Positions 1 through 6,058 of a stretch of 9,558 nt of DNA are shown piece by piece (within the stretch, counting starts at the first letter, position 1; every line of letters begins with the position of its first letter). The notes under the pieces are model-generated. The model worked only from the letters and a program-made list of their open reading frames with translations, ran no database searches and was not told the origin of the DNA. The stretch is from an uncultured beta proteobacterium. GTDB taxonomy: Bacteria; Pseudomonadota; Gammaproteobacteria; Burkholderiales; Burkholderiaceae_C. The translations under genes were made by a program, and so were the position numbers. The DNA lies in contig CAIMHL010000625.1 in NCBI GenBank assembly GCA_903840825.1, positions 1 to 9,558 on the forward strand, given 5' to 3'.

Positions 1-735
1 GAGCAGCATGCGGTCAGTCGTCTTATTGGTGCGCCTCCAGGTTATGTGGGCTTTGACCAGGGTGGCTTGTTAACTGAAGCGGTTACCAAGAAGCCTCATT
101 GCGTGTTGTTGCTTGATGAAATTGAGAAAGCGCACCCTGCCATCTTCAATGTGCTTCTTCAGGTGATGGACCACGGAACGCTGACGGACAATAATGGCCG
201 TAAAGCTGATTTCCGAAATGTCATCATCATCATGACCACCAACGCCGGTGCCGAGTCCATCAGCAAGTCGGTGATGGGTTTCACCACCATCCGCGAGGCT
301 GGGGATGAGATGGCGGACATCAAACGACTGTTCACCCCTGAATTCCGTAATCGTCTGGATGCCATTGTCAGCTTCAAGTCCCTTGATGAAATTGTCATCA
401 TGCGTGTGGTGGATAAATTTTTGCTGCAACTCGAAGCGCAGTTGGCAGACAAAAAAGTCGATGTCACCTTCACGGACAAGCTGCGCAAGCATCTTGCCAA
501 AAAGGGCTTCGATCCATTGATGGGTGCCCGGCCTATGCAGCGCCTGATTCAGGACACCATTCGTCGTGCACTGGCCGATGAGCTCCTCTTTGGGCGACTC
601 ACTGACGGCGGGCGTCTTACGGTTGACCTCGATGACAAGGATGAAAGTAAGACAGACGTGTTGCTGGATATTCAGCCTTTGCCCAAGAAAGAGGGTAAAG
701 CCAAGCCTGAGCCCCAAGAGGCAACAGCGGGCTAA
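1..735 (+). CDS. clpA: ATP-dependent Clp protease ATP-binding subunit ClpA (C-terminal part, cut by left edge)
   Basis: The reading frame is open from base 1 and ends at TAA 733-735, giving the last 244 residues of a protein usually about 750 long. ClpA is a cytoplasmic AAA+ hexamer that unfolds substrates and threads them into the ClpP peptidase. Visible elements (residues numbered within the fragment) belong to the second ATPase module: the GYVG substrate-gripping pore loop at 14-17, Walker B VLLLDE at 35-40, the sensor-1 Asn in MTTN at 78-81, the arginine-finger segment FTPEFRNRLD at 111-120, and sensor-2 GAR at 175-177. MGF at 92-94 sits where the ClpP-docking IGL/IGF tripeptide lies, which identifies ClpA rather than ClpB. 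The D2-small domain and a charged, Pro/Lys/Glu-rich tail follow. The N-domain, first ATPase module and any upstream clpS lie outside the window. Identification is firm. Confidence 0.97.
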   Translation, partial: EQHAVSRLIGAPPGYVGFDQGGLLTEAVTKKPHCVLLLDEIEKAHPAIFNVLLQVMDHGTLTDNNGRKADFRNVIIIMTTNAGAESISKSVMGFTTIREAGDEMADIKRLFTPEFRNRLDAIVSFKSLDEIVIMRVVDKFLLQLEAQLADKKVDVTFTDKLRKHLAKKGFDPLMGARPMQRLIQDTIRRALADELLFGRLTDGGRLTVDLDDKDESKTDVLLDIQPLPKKEGKAKPEPQEATAG

Positions 736-751
736 GACTGCTGCACTGGGC

Positions 752-774
752 GGGCGCAGACTTGTTCTGCGCCC
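752..774 (+). terminator. Perfect 9-bp hairpin between convergent genes; probable clpA terminator
   Basis: GGGCGCAGA (752-760) and TCTGCGCCC (766-774) pair perfectly around a 5-nt loop, starting 16 bases after the clpA stop. On the plus strand a pyrimidine-rich but imperfect tail follows (aactctcttattt), so termination of clpA transcripts is plausible. On the minus strand no T-tract follows the stem, so the convergent iron-protein gene could use it only as a 3'-end-stabilising structure. The stem is seen directly; terminator function is inferred. Confidence 0.65.
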
Positions 775-781
775 AACTCTC

Positions 782-1834
782 TTATTTAAACCCTACACGG
801 TCAAGAAGTTGTTGAACCTTCACTTGGTTCATTCCCACGACGCTGACGGGAATATTTTCGCTTTTGAATCCGTTGCCAGTGAGTGCTTTTAGCGCTGGAT
901 TGCTGATAGATACGCCTTGGGCAACCGGCCATTCATTGTTTCCGTCCGCAAAGTGACTTTGCGCTGTGGGGCTAGCCAGATATTCCAAAAACTTAATGGC
1001 GTTTTCCCTGTTCTTTGCATTTTTGGCGACCGCGGCACCTGCAATGTTGACGTGCGTGCCCCAAGATGCTTGATTGGGGAATACAACTCCCAGTTTCTCC
1101 ATCATGGCTTTGTCTTCAGATTTTTCAGACCGCATCAAGCGCGCAAGGTAATAGCTGTTGGTTACAGCAACACTGCATTCCCCAGTTGCCACCCCTTTTA
1201 TTTGGTCGGTATCGCCACCTTTGGGCGAGCGTGCCATGTTCTCAACCATTCCTTTGAGCCACGTTTGAGTTTTTTCCTCCCCAAGATGCTCCAGTACCGA
1301 ACCAAAGAGGGACAAGTTATAAGGGTGCGAACCCGATCTGATGCAAAGTCTGCCGTTGTTGATTGGATTGCCCAATTTTTCATAGGTGTCGACCTCTTCC
1401 TTTGCGACTTTAAGCTTGTTGTAAACCACCACGCGCGCCCTTGTTGAAAAACCAAACCAAGGTATTGCGCCATCCAAATTGGCCTTACCCCTGAATTGAG
1501 GTGCTATCGCATCACTCAAAAGTTTGGATTTAACGGGTTGAAACAGTCCTTCAATTTCCCCCTTCCACAGGCGTGAGGCATCCACCAAAAGGATCACATC
1601 TGCTGGGGATGCCGCACCCTCAGCCTTGAGTCGGGCGAGAATACCTGCATCGTCAGCATCGACACGGTTAATTTTTATTCCCGTGGCTTTAGAAAAATTG
1701 CCGTACAAGGCCTCGTCAGTCGGGTAATGTCGGGCCGAATAAATATTGAGGCTGTTTTCTTGGGCGATGCTGTTGCTGACACATACAAACATGCCTGCAA
1801 GTGCCATTGAAATGAATTTTTTTGTCAAGATCAC
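782..1834 (-). CDS. Periplasmic Fe(III) ABC transporter substrate-binding protein (FbpA/FutA-like)
   Basis: This is an extracellular solute-binding protein of the ferric-iron type, expected to capture Fe(III) in the periplasm for an ABC importer. From the chosen GTG start it has 350 residues. A signal peptide has a Lys-Lys n-region, a hydrophobic stretch, and likely cleavage after SIA (about residue 24). Family marks include the YSARHY segment at 32-37 that begins the mature domain, PWFGFSTRARVVVYN at 125-139, the paired tyrosines of TNSYYLARL at 225-233 that usually supply iron ligands, the FADGNNEWPV block near the end, and a C-terminal DRVGF tail. The longest frame would start at ATG 1861, nine codons upstream, but that ATG lacks a Shine-Dalgarno sequence. 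The GTG at 1834 has GGAG six bases upstream. No permease or ATPase gene is adjacent, so its transporter must be encoded elsewhere. It is divergent from the patatin-like gene and convergent with clpA. The substrate is inferred from family resemblance; other metals or small anions are less likely. Confidence 0.88.
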   Translation of the reverse strand: MILTKKFISMALAGMFVCVSNSIAQENSLNIYSARHYPTDEALYGNFSKATGIKINRVDADDAGILARLKAEGAASPADVILLVDASRLWKGEIEGLFQPVKSKLLSDAIAPQFRGKANLDGAIPWFGFSTRARVVVYNKLKVAKEEVDTYEKLGNPINNGRLCIRSGSHPYNLSLFGSVLEHLGEEKTQTWLKGMVENMARSPKGGDTDQIKGVATGECSVAVTNSYYLARLMRSEKSEDKAMMEKLGVVFPNQASWGTHVNIAGAAVAKNAKNRENAIKFLEYLASPTAQSHFADGNNEWPVAQGVSISNPALKALTGNGFKSENIPVSVVGMNQVKVQQLLDRVGFK

Positions 1835-1840
1835 GCGTAA

Positions 1841-1844
1841 CTCC
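1841..1844 (-). promoter_or_regulatory. Shine-Dalgarno GGAG that favours a GTG start for the iron-binding protein
   Basis: On the minus strand GGAG (1844 down to 1841) is followed by the 6-nt spacer TTACGC and then GTG at 1834-1832. The upstream ATG at 1861-1859 has no purine-rich element at a useful distance. The GTG start also gives a compact, typical signal peptide without the extra acidic n-region residue. The start choice is inference. Confidence 0.5.
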
Positions 1845-1870
1845 AGTTGTGTTGATCCCATCTTAATCTA

Positions 1871-1889
1871 AATGCGAACCATTCCTATT
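1871..1889. promoter_or_regulatory. Fur-box-like inverted repeat in the divergent upstream region
   Basis: AATGCGAAC-C-ATTCCTATT is a 9-1-9 interrupted palindrome whose halves agree at 6 of 9 symmetric positions. Set against the commonly seen proteobacterial Fur palindrome AATGAGAAT-N-ATTCTCATT, it matches at 14 of 18 positions. It lies 37 bases upstream of the GTG start of the iron-binding protein and ends two bases before the ATG of the patatin-like gene. That position would suit iron-dependent repression of one or both genes. The pattern is seen directly; Fur binding is inference. Confidence 0.4.
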
Positions 1890-1891
1890 AA

Positions 1892-2806
1892 ATGCTATTC
1901 AAAAAATTAAAACTTAACTACCTCCACTTTTTATTGATCACGCTCTTCCTCAGCGGATGTGCTGTTTCACCAGAGCTTAAATCGCCAACAGCCCAAAAAG
2001 CACCAGCCGATCAAGCGCTTGTGCTCAAGAAGCCGCCCAAAATTGGGTTGGTACTAGGCGGCGGGGCCGCCAGGGGGTTTGCCCATATCGGGGTGATACA
2101 GGTGCTGGAAGAAGCGGGCATCAAACCTCATCTGGTCGTGGGCACATCGGCCGGCAGCTTGGTTGCCGCTCTTTACGCCAGCGGCAAGAGTGGAGCCCAG
2201 CTGCAAAAAGTTGCAGAAACCATGGAGGAAGCCACCTTTGCAGATTGGACACTGCCCATTTTTAGCCGAGGCTTGCTGCGCGGTGAAGCCTTGGCAAGGT
2301 ATGTGAGCCAGCAGGTTAATGGCCGCTTGATAGAAAGCACGGCGATGCCCTTGGGCATCGTTGCCACGGACCTAAACAGTGGGCAAGGCATGCTTTTTGA
2401 AAGGGGGGATATTGCTCTTGCAGTGCGTGCCTCAAGTGCTGTTCCGGCCATTTTTCAACCCGTGAAAATTTCTGGGCGTGACTACGTGGATGGCGGTCTG
2501 GTTTCGCCCGTACCCGTTCGATATGCGCGGCAAATGGGGGCAGAGCTTGTTATTGCGGTCGATATTTCAGGTTTTCCAGAAGGAAACGCGGCCAACGATA
2601 CCTTGCAGGTTTTGATGCAAACTTTCACGATCATGATCAAGAGCATCAATAATTTTGAACTTCGAGAGGCCGACCTCGTCGTTCGACCAGCTCTGGCGGG
2701 GGTCGGGAGCTCGGATTTCAGCTCAAGACGACGGTCAATCGATGCTGGCAGGTCCGCCATGCTGGCTTTGCTGCCGCAACTCAAGTTGGCTATAAACAAG
2801 CCCTAG
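1892..2806 (+). CDS. Patatin-like phospholipase family lipoprotein (NTE/RssA-type serine hydrolase)
   Basis: This 304-residue protein carries an N-terminal lipoprotein signal and one patatin domain. The signal has basic residues at 4-7, a hydrophobic run, and the lipobox LSGC with acceptor Cys23. Ala24 follows rather than Asp, which suggests an outer-membrane destination. The domain starts near residue 50. It has the glycine-rich oxyanion-hole loop GGGAARG at 56-62, the nucleophile elbow GTSAG with Ser86, and the second dyad residue Asp200 in the DGG motif at 200-202. Family members hydrolyse acyl esters of phospholipids or lysophospholipids; the substrate here is unknown. ATG 1892 is the first start after an in-frame TGA at 1853 and is needed for the full signal peptide, yet no Shine-Dalgarno sequence precedes it. 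Its upstream region is shared with the divergent iron-binding protein gene. The 220 bases that follow show no clear terminator. The family call is firm; physiological role not known. Confidence 0.9.
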   Translation: MLFKKLKLNYLHFLLITLFLSGCAVSPELKSPTAQKAPADQALVLKKPPKIGLVLGGGAARGFAHIGVIQVLEEAGIKPHLVVGTSAGSLVAALYASGKSGAQLQKVAETMEEATFADWTLPIFSRGLLRGEALARYVSQQVNGRLIESTAMPLGIVATDLNSGQGMLFERGDIALAVRASSAVPAIFQPVKISGRDYVDGGLVSPVPVRYARQMGAELVIAVDISGFPEGNAANDTLQVLMQTFTIMIKSINNFELREADLVVRPALAGVGSSDFSSRRRSIDAGRSAMLALLPQLKLAINKP

Positions 2807-2943
2807 TTGGCAGCTTCTGGTTCGTTTGCCCTGCTTCACGACCCCCAACCTGATCAAAGCAAGTCCATTGGGCTGATATTTCATGCGCCTTTCGCCATTG
2901 GCTGCAGGGGAAGTTGTTGAATTCGCTTACATTTTTCGGCAAA

Positions 2944-2965
2944 GCGTCACAAGACTGTCACATTA
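2944..2965 (+). promoter_or_regulatory. Pho box (PhoB binding site) upstream of pstS
   Basis: Two direct half-sites, GCGTCAC (2944-2950) and CTGTCAC (2955-2961), are spaced exactly 11 bases apart, and the A/T-rich spacers AAGA and ATTA complete two 11-bp units. This matches the known architecture of PhoB sites (CTGTCAT-like repeats with 11-bp period). The site lies about 60-80 bases before the pstS start, in the largest intergenic stretch of the window (2807-3026), and the cluster it precedes encodes PhoB itself. Phosphate-starvation activation of the operon is inferred. The rest of that stretch, 2807-2943, shows no gene and no convincing terminator. Confidence 0.8.
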
Positions 2966-2971
2966 AGTTCT

Positions 2972-2977
2972 TATATT
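2972..2977 (+). promoter_or_regulatory. Candidate -10 element of the pstS promoter
   Basis: TATATT begins 10 bases after the end of the second Pho half-site. This is the usual arrangement in PhoB-activated promoters, where the Pho box stands in for the -35 element. A transcription start around 2983-2986 would leave a leader of about 40 bases before pstS. No good -35 hexamer is visible at 17 bp, as expected for an activator-dependent promoter. The call is by position and similarity only. Confidence 0.5.
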
Positions 2978-3026
2978 GCATAAGTTGGTAAACAGTAATT
3001 CCTAATTTAAATTTAAAGGACTTTCA

Positions 3027-4070
3027 ATGAAAACAAGTATCAAAATCGCTTTATTGAGCATGGCTGGCGTTGCTTCATTGGCCTATGTCAATCTGGCTGG
3101 TGCGCAAGAGGTTACAGGCGCTGGCGCTAGTTTCCCCGCTCCTTTGTACTCCAAATGGGCGGCTGAATACAACAAGGCCACAGGCGTAAAAATTAATTAT
3201 CAATCGGTGGGTTCAGGCGCTGGCATCAAACAAATCGACTCCAAAACCGTTGATTTTGGCGCCTCTGACATGCCACAAACTGACGAAGTGCTCAAGGCCA
3301 AAGGCCAGTTCCAGTTTCCTACCGTGATCGGTGGAACTGTTCCTGTGATCAACATCAAAGGTATCGCCCCAGGTCAAATGAAACTCGATGGTCAAGTTTT
3401 GGGTGACATCTACCTTGGAAAAATCACCAAGTGGAACGATGCCGCTATCAAAGCCCTAAATCCAAGTCTCGCGCTGCCTGATGCGGACATCGCGCCCGTT
3501 CGTCGTGCGGATGGTTCGGGGACCACATTCAATTTCACCAACTACCTGAGCCGTGTCCATGCCGAATGGAAAGCCAAGGTTGGCGAAGGCACAGCCGTGA
3601 ACTGGCCTGTAGGCGCCGGTGGCAAAGGCAATGAAGGCGTTGCTGCCTTCGTTAATCGTTTGCCCAACTCGATTGGCTATGTTGAGTATTCGTATGTCAA
3701 GCAAAACAAGATGACTTACACCCTCATGAAAAATAAAGATGGTGTGTTCGTTGCTCCTGATGACGAAACTTTCAAAGCCGCAGCCGCTGGTGCAGATTGG
3801 AATAAGTCGTTTTACCAGTTGATCACTGACCAGCCTGGCAAGAATGCTTGGCCCATTTCTACTGCAACTTTTATCTTGATGCATGTCAAGCAAGACAAGC
3901 CAGCGCAAGCCACTGAGACTTTCAAGTTCTTTACATGGGCATTCAAAAATGGCGGCAAGAGCGCCACTGATCTGGATTACGTGCCCATGCCTGCCAACGT
4001 GATTGGTTCCATTGAGAAGGCTTGGGGTACGACCGTCGATGCAGCAGGCAAGCCTGTCGCCTTGAAGTAA
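3027..4070 (+). CDS. pstS: Phosphate ABC transporter, periplasmic phosphate-binding protein PstS
   Basis: PstS binds inorganic phosphate in the periplasm and delivers it to PstCA. The 347-residue product has a clear Sec signal (KTSIK n-region, hydrophobic core, cleavage after AGA at about residue 26), and the mature protein begins QEVTGAGASFPAPLY. Expected phosphate-contact loops are present: GAGASFP at 31-37, SVGSG at 60-64, DFGASD at 76-81 with the ligand Asp, and RRADGSGTTF at 159-168 containing the Arg, Ser, Gly and Thr ligands. Length is normal for the family. ATG 3027 is supported by AAAGGA at 3015-3020, six bases upstream. It is the first gene of the phosphate cluster, directly behind the Pho box, and pstC follows after 39 bases. 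Identification is very secure. Confidence 0.98.
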   Translation: MKTSIKIALLSMAGVASLAYVNLAGAQEVTGAGASFPAPLYSKWAAEYNKATGVKINYQSVGSGAGIKQIDSKTVDFGASDMPQTDEVLKAKGQFQFPTVIGGTVPVINIKGIAPGQMKLDGQVLGDIYLGKITKWNDAAIKALNPSLALPDADIAPVRRADGSGTTFNFTNYLSRVHAEWKAKVGEGTAVNWPVGAGGKGNEGVAAFVNRLPNSIGYVEYSYVKQNKMTYTLMKNKDGVFVAPDDETFKAAAAGADWNKSFYQLITDQPGKNAWPISTATFILMHVKQDKPAQATETFKFFTWAFKNGGKSATDLDYVPMPANVIGSIEKAWGTTVDAAGKPVALK

Positions 4071-4096
4071 ACGGCATTCCTGCCAGCAAATCAGTT

Positions 4097-4102
4097 AAGG
4101 AG
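4097..4102 (+). promoter_or_regulatory. Shine-Dalgarno AAGGAG fixing the GTG start of pstC
   Basis: AAGGAG lies seven bases before GTG 4110. This strong site supports the rare start codon over in-frame ATGs at codons 10 and 23 of the same frame, neither of which has an equally good site. Confidence 0.6.
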
Positions 4103-4109
4103 ATCGAGC

Positions 4110-5141
4110 GTGTCATCTACACTTCCAGCGAGCGAAATGCCCATTAATCAGTTTGGAAAAACCTCAGGACGTGTTATGACAAATCCTCCCCCAGCCAAAA
4201 AAGCCCGCTCAGGGCCGATGGCAGACCGTATCTTTGGCTTGGTAGCCAAAGGTGCGGCTGTGTTTACCCTTGTTATGTTGATCGCCATTTTGGCCTCGCT
4301 CACCATGAGTGCATGGCCAGCGATCGATAAATACGGGTTGGGTTTTTTGACCAGTACTACCTGGGATCCTGTCAAAGAGGAGTTTGGTGGGCTGGTCATG
4401 ATTTACGGCACCCTGATGACCTCGTTCATCGCTTTGTTAATTGCCGTTCCCGTCAGCTTCGGGATTGCACTTTTTTTAACCGAGTTGGCCCCCTCGTGGT
4501 TGAAGAGACCATTAGGGACAGCGATTGAATTGCTGGCGGCCATTCCCTCTATTGTTTACGGCATGTGGGGCTTGTTGGTTTTTGGTCCTTTGTTGGCCAC
4601 CTACGTCCAGCAGCCATTGCAAGCTATGTCCAAAGGCGTTCCCTTTTTAGGCGCATTTTTCTCCGGGCCACCCGTGGGCATTGGCATTCTTTCGGCAGGT
4701 ATTATTTTGGCGATTATGATTATTCCGTTCATCGCCGCTGTGATGCGTGATGTATTTGAAGTCACGCCTACCTTGCTCAAAGAATCTGCCTATGGCTTGG
4801 GTGCCACCACTTGGGAAGTTGTCTCAACCGTCGTACTGCCCTACACCAAATCAGGCGTTATTGGTGGCATCATGCTCGGCTTAGGTCGTGCCATTGGTGA
4901 AACCATGGCAGTAACTTTCGTGATTGGTAACTTTAACCAACTCGATTCCTTGAGCCTGTTCCAGGCCGCCAACAGCATTACCTCAGCCTTGGCTAATGAG
5001 TTTGCCGAGGCCGGACCCGGTTTGCACCAAGCCTCATTGATGTATTTGGGCTTGGTCTTGTTCTTTATCACTTTCGTGGTTCTGACCCTCTCAAAAATTT
5101 TGCTCTCCCAACTCAAAAAAAATGAAGGTGCAAAGACATGA
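4110..5141 (+). CDS. pstC: Phosphate ABC transporter permease PstC
   Basis: PstC is one of two inner-membrane permease subunits that form the phosphate channel with PstA. It has 343 residues and starts with GTG behind a strong Shine-Dalgarno sequence. A polar cytoplasmic N-terminus of about 40 residues precedes six predicted membrane segments at roughly 42-64, 97-123, 137-165, 190-212, 248-272 and 308-332. The EAA-type loop that docks onto the ATPase is visible as KESAYGLGATTW at 224-235, ending in VVLP at 241-244. It is followed by the family-typical LGRAIGETMAVTFVIGN. The N-terminus is somewhat longer than the 319-residue Escherichia coli protein; if the ATG at codon 23 were used, the lengths would nearly agree. 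The stop overlaps the start of pstA by four bases (ATGA). Confidence 0.97.
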   Translation: MSSTLPASEMPINQFGKTSGRVMTNPPPAKKARSGPMADRIFGLVAKGAAVFTLVMLIAILASLTMSAWPAIDKYGLGFLTSTTWDPVKEEFGGLVMIYGTLMTSFIALLIAVPVSFGIALFLTELAPSWLKRPLGTAIELLAAIPSIVYGMWGLLVFGPLLATYVQQPLQAMSKGVPFLGAFFSGPPVGIGILSAGIILAIMIIPFIAAVMRDVFEVTPTLLKESAYGLGATTWEVVSTVVLPYTKSGVIGGIMLGLGRAIGETMAVTFVIGNFNQLDSLSLFQAANSITSALANEFAEAGPGLHQASLMYLGLVLFFITFVVLTLSKILLSQLKKNEGAKT

Positions 5142-6022
5142 CCTCTACTGCTGTGTCCTTGAATTCTGCTGCTGTAGAGCAGTCGCGGTTGGTTCGATAT
5201 AACCAGCGCAAAAGGGTTAACCGAATTGCCTTGACTATGTCCTTGGCTGCCATGACATTCGGGTTATTTTGGTTGACTTGGATTTTGTACGAAACATTCC
5301 GACTTGGTTTTGAGGGGCTGAATTTCGCGACTTTCACAGAGATGACGCCACCACCTAATGATGCCGGTGGTTTGGCCAACGCCATTTACGGCTCTTTTCT
5401 GATGGTCTTATTGGCCACTTTTGTGGGCACTCCTATCGGGGTCATGGCCGGCATCTACTTGGCAGAGTTTGACACCAAAGGGTGGCTCGCCAGCGTGACG
5501 CGTTTTGTCAACGACATTTTGCTTTCTGCCCCTTCAATTGTCATTGGTCTCTTTGTTTATGCTGTGGTCGTGACCCGGTTCAAGTCATTTTCCGGGTACG
5601 CAGGCATTGCAGCGCTGGCGCTGATTGTGATTCCTGTGGTTATACGAACTACCGAAAACATGCTTCAGTTGGTACCATCGGGCCTGCGTGAGGCCGCGTA
5701 CGCCCTAGGTACCCCCAAATGGAAAGTGATTTTGAGTATCACTTTGAAGTCGGCCCAATCGGGTGTGATTACTGGCGTTTTACTGGCTGTAGCCCGTATC
5801 GCAGGCGAAACAGCTCCCTTGCTATTTACGGCCTTAAGCAATCAGTTCTGGACCTCCAGTTTGGGCGAGCCAATGGCCAGTTTGCCTGTGACTATTTTCA
5901 AATTCGCCATGAGTCCTTATGAAAACTGGCAAAAGCTGGCATGGGCTGGTGTGCTCATCATCACGATGGCCGTTTTAGGACTCAATATTTTGGCGCGCGT
6001 GTTAACGCGCACCAAAATCTGA
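5138..6022 (+). CDS. pstA: Phosphate ABC transporter permease PstA
   Basis: PstA is the second membrane subunit of the high-affinity phosphate importer. The 294-residue product has a basic cytoplasmic N-terminus and six predicted membrane segments near 29-52, 78-108, 126-148, 154-170, 209-231 and 266-289. The ATPase-docking EAA loop reads REAAYALGTPKWKV (184-197). It is followed by the highly conserved ARIAGETAPLLFTALSNQFW and LPVTIFKFAMSPY blocks, which are diagnostic for PstA. The start ATG 5138 lies within the pstC stop (ATGA overlap), with a GAAGG stretch shortly upstream inside pstC, so the two permease subunits are probably translated in a coupled way at equal levels. pstB follows after 36 bases. 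Confidence 0.98.
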   Translation: MTSTAVSLNSAAVEQSRLVRYNQRKRVNRIALTMSLAAMTFGLFWLTWILYETFRLGFEGLNFATFTEMTPPPNDAGGLANAIYGSFLMVLLATFVGTPIGVMAGIYLAEFDTKGWLASVTRFVNDILLSAPSIVIGLFVYAVVVTRFKSFSGYAGIAALALIVIPVVIRTTENMLQLVPSGLREAAYALGTPKWKVILSITLKSAQSGVITGVLLAVARIAGETAPLLFTALSNQFWTSSLGEPMASLPVTIFKFAMSPYENWQKLAWAGVLIITMAVLGLNILARVLTRTKI

Positions 6023-6058
6023 ACAATTCGTTTTTAAAGATTAGATCAAAGGCTCACT

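Noticed and set aside
70..717. Long open frame (215 codons) antisense to clpA
   Set aside because: It lies wholly inside the conserved clpA coding region, shows no recognisable domain, and its His/Asp-rich stretches are the expected mirror of clpA codons.
917..1447. 176-codon plus-strand frame opposite the iron-binding protein
   Set aside because: It is antisense to a clearly conserved gene, has no ribosome site or family resemblance, and reads as a shadow frame.
782..2806. Iron-protein and patatin genes as a horizontally acquired island or novel defence system
   Set aside because: There are no mobile-element genes, repeats, tRNA or attachment sites at the borders and no clear compositional break. 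Both proteins belong to ordinary envelope families.
2922..2943. Additional Pho half-sites upstream of the two called
   Set aside because: TTCGCTTACAT resembles a degenerate half-site, but the 11-bp unit between it and the real repeats (2933-2943) does not match and the register is poor.
3456..3908. 150-codon minus-strand frame within pstS
   Set aside because: It overlaps the phosphate-binding core of pstS and has no recognisable motif.
4073..4084. Small GGCA-TTCC-TGCC stem between pstS and pstC
   Set aside because: It has only four pairs and no T-tract, so it is too weak to claim as an attenuator although pstS is often expressed above the downstream genes.
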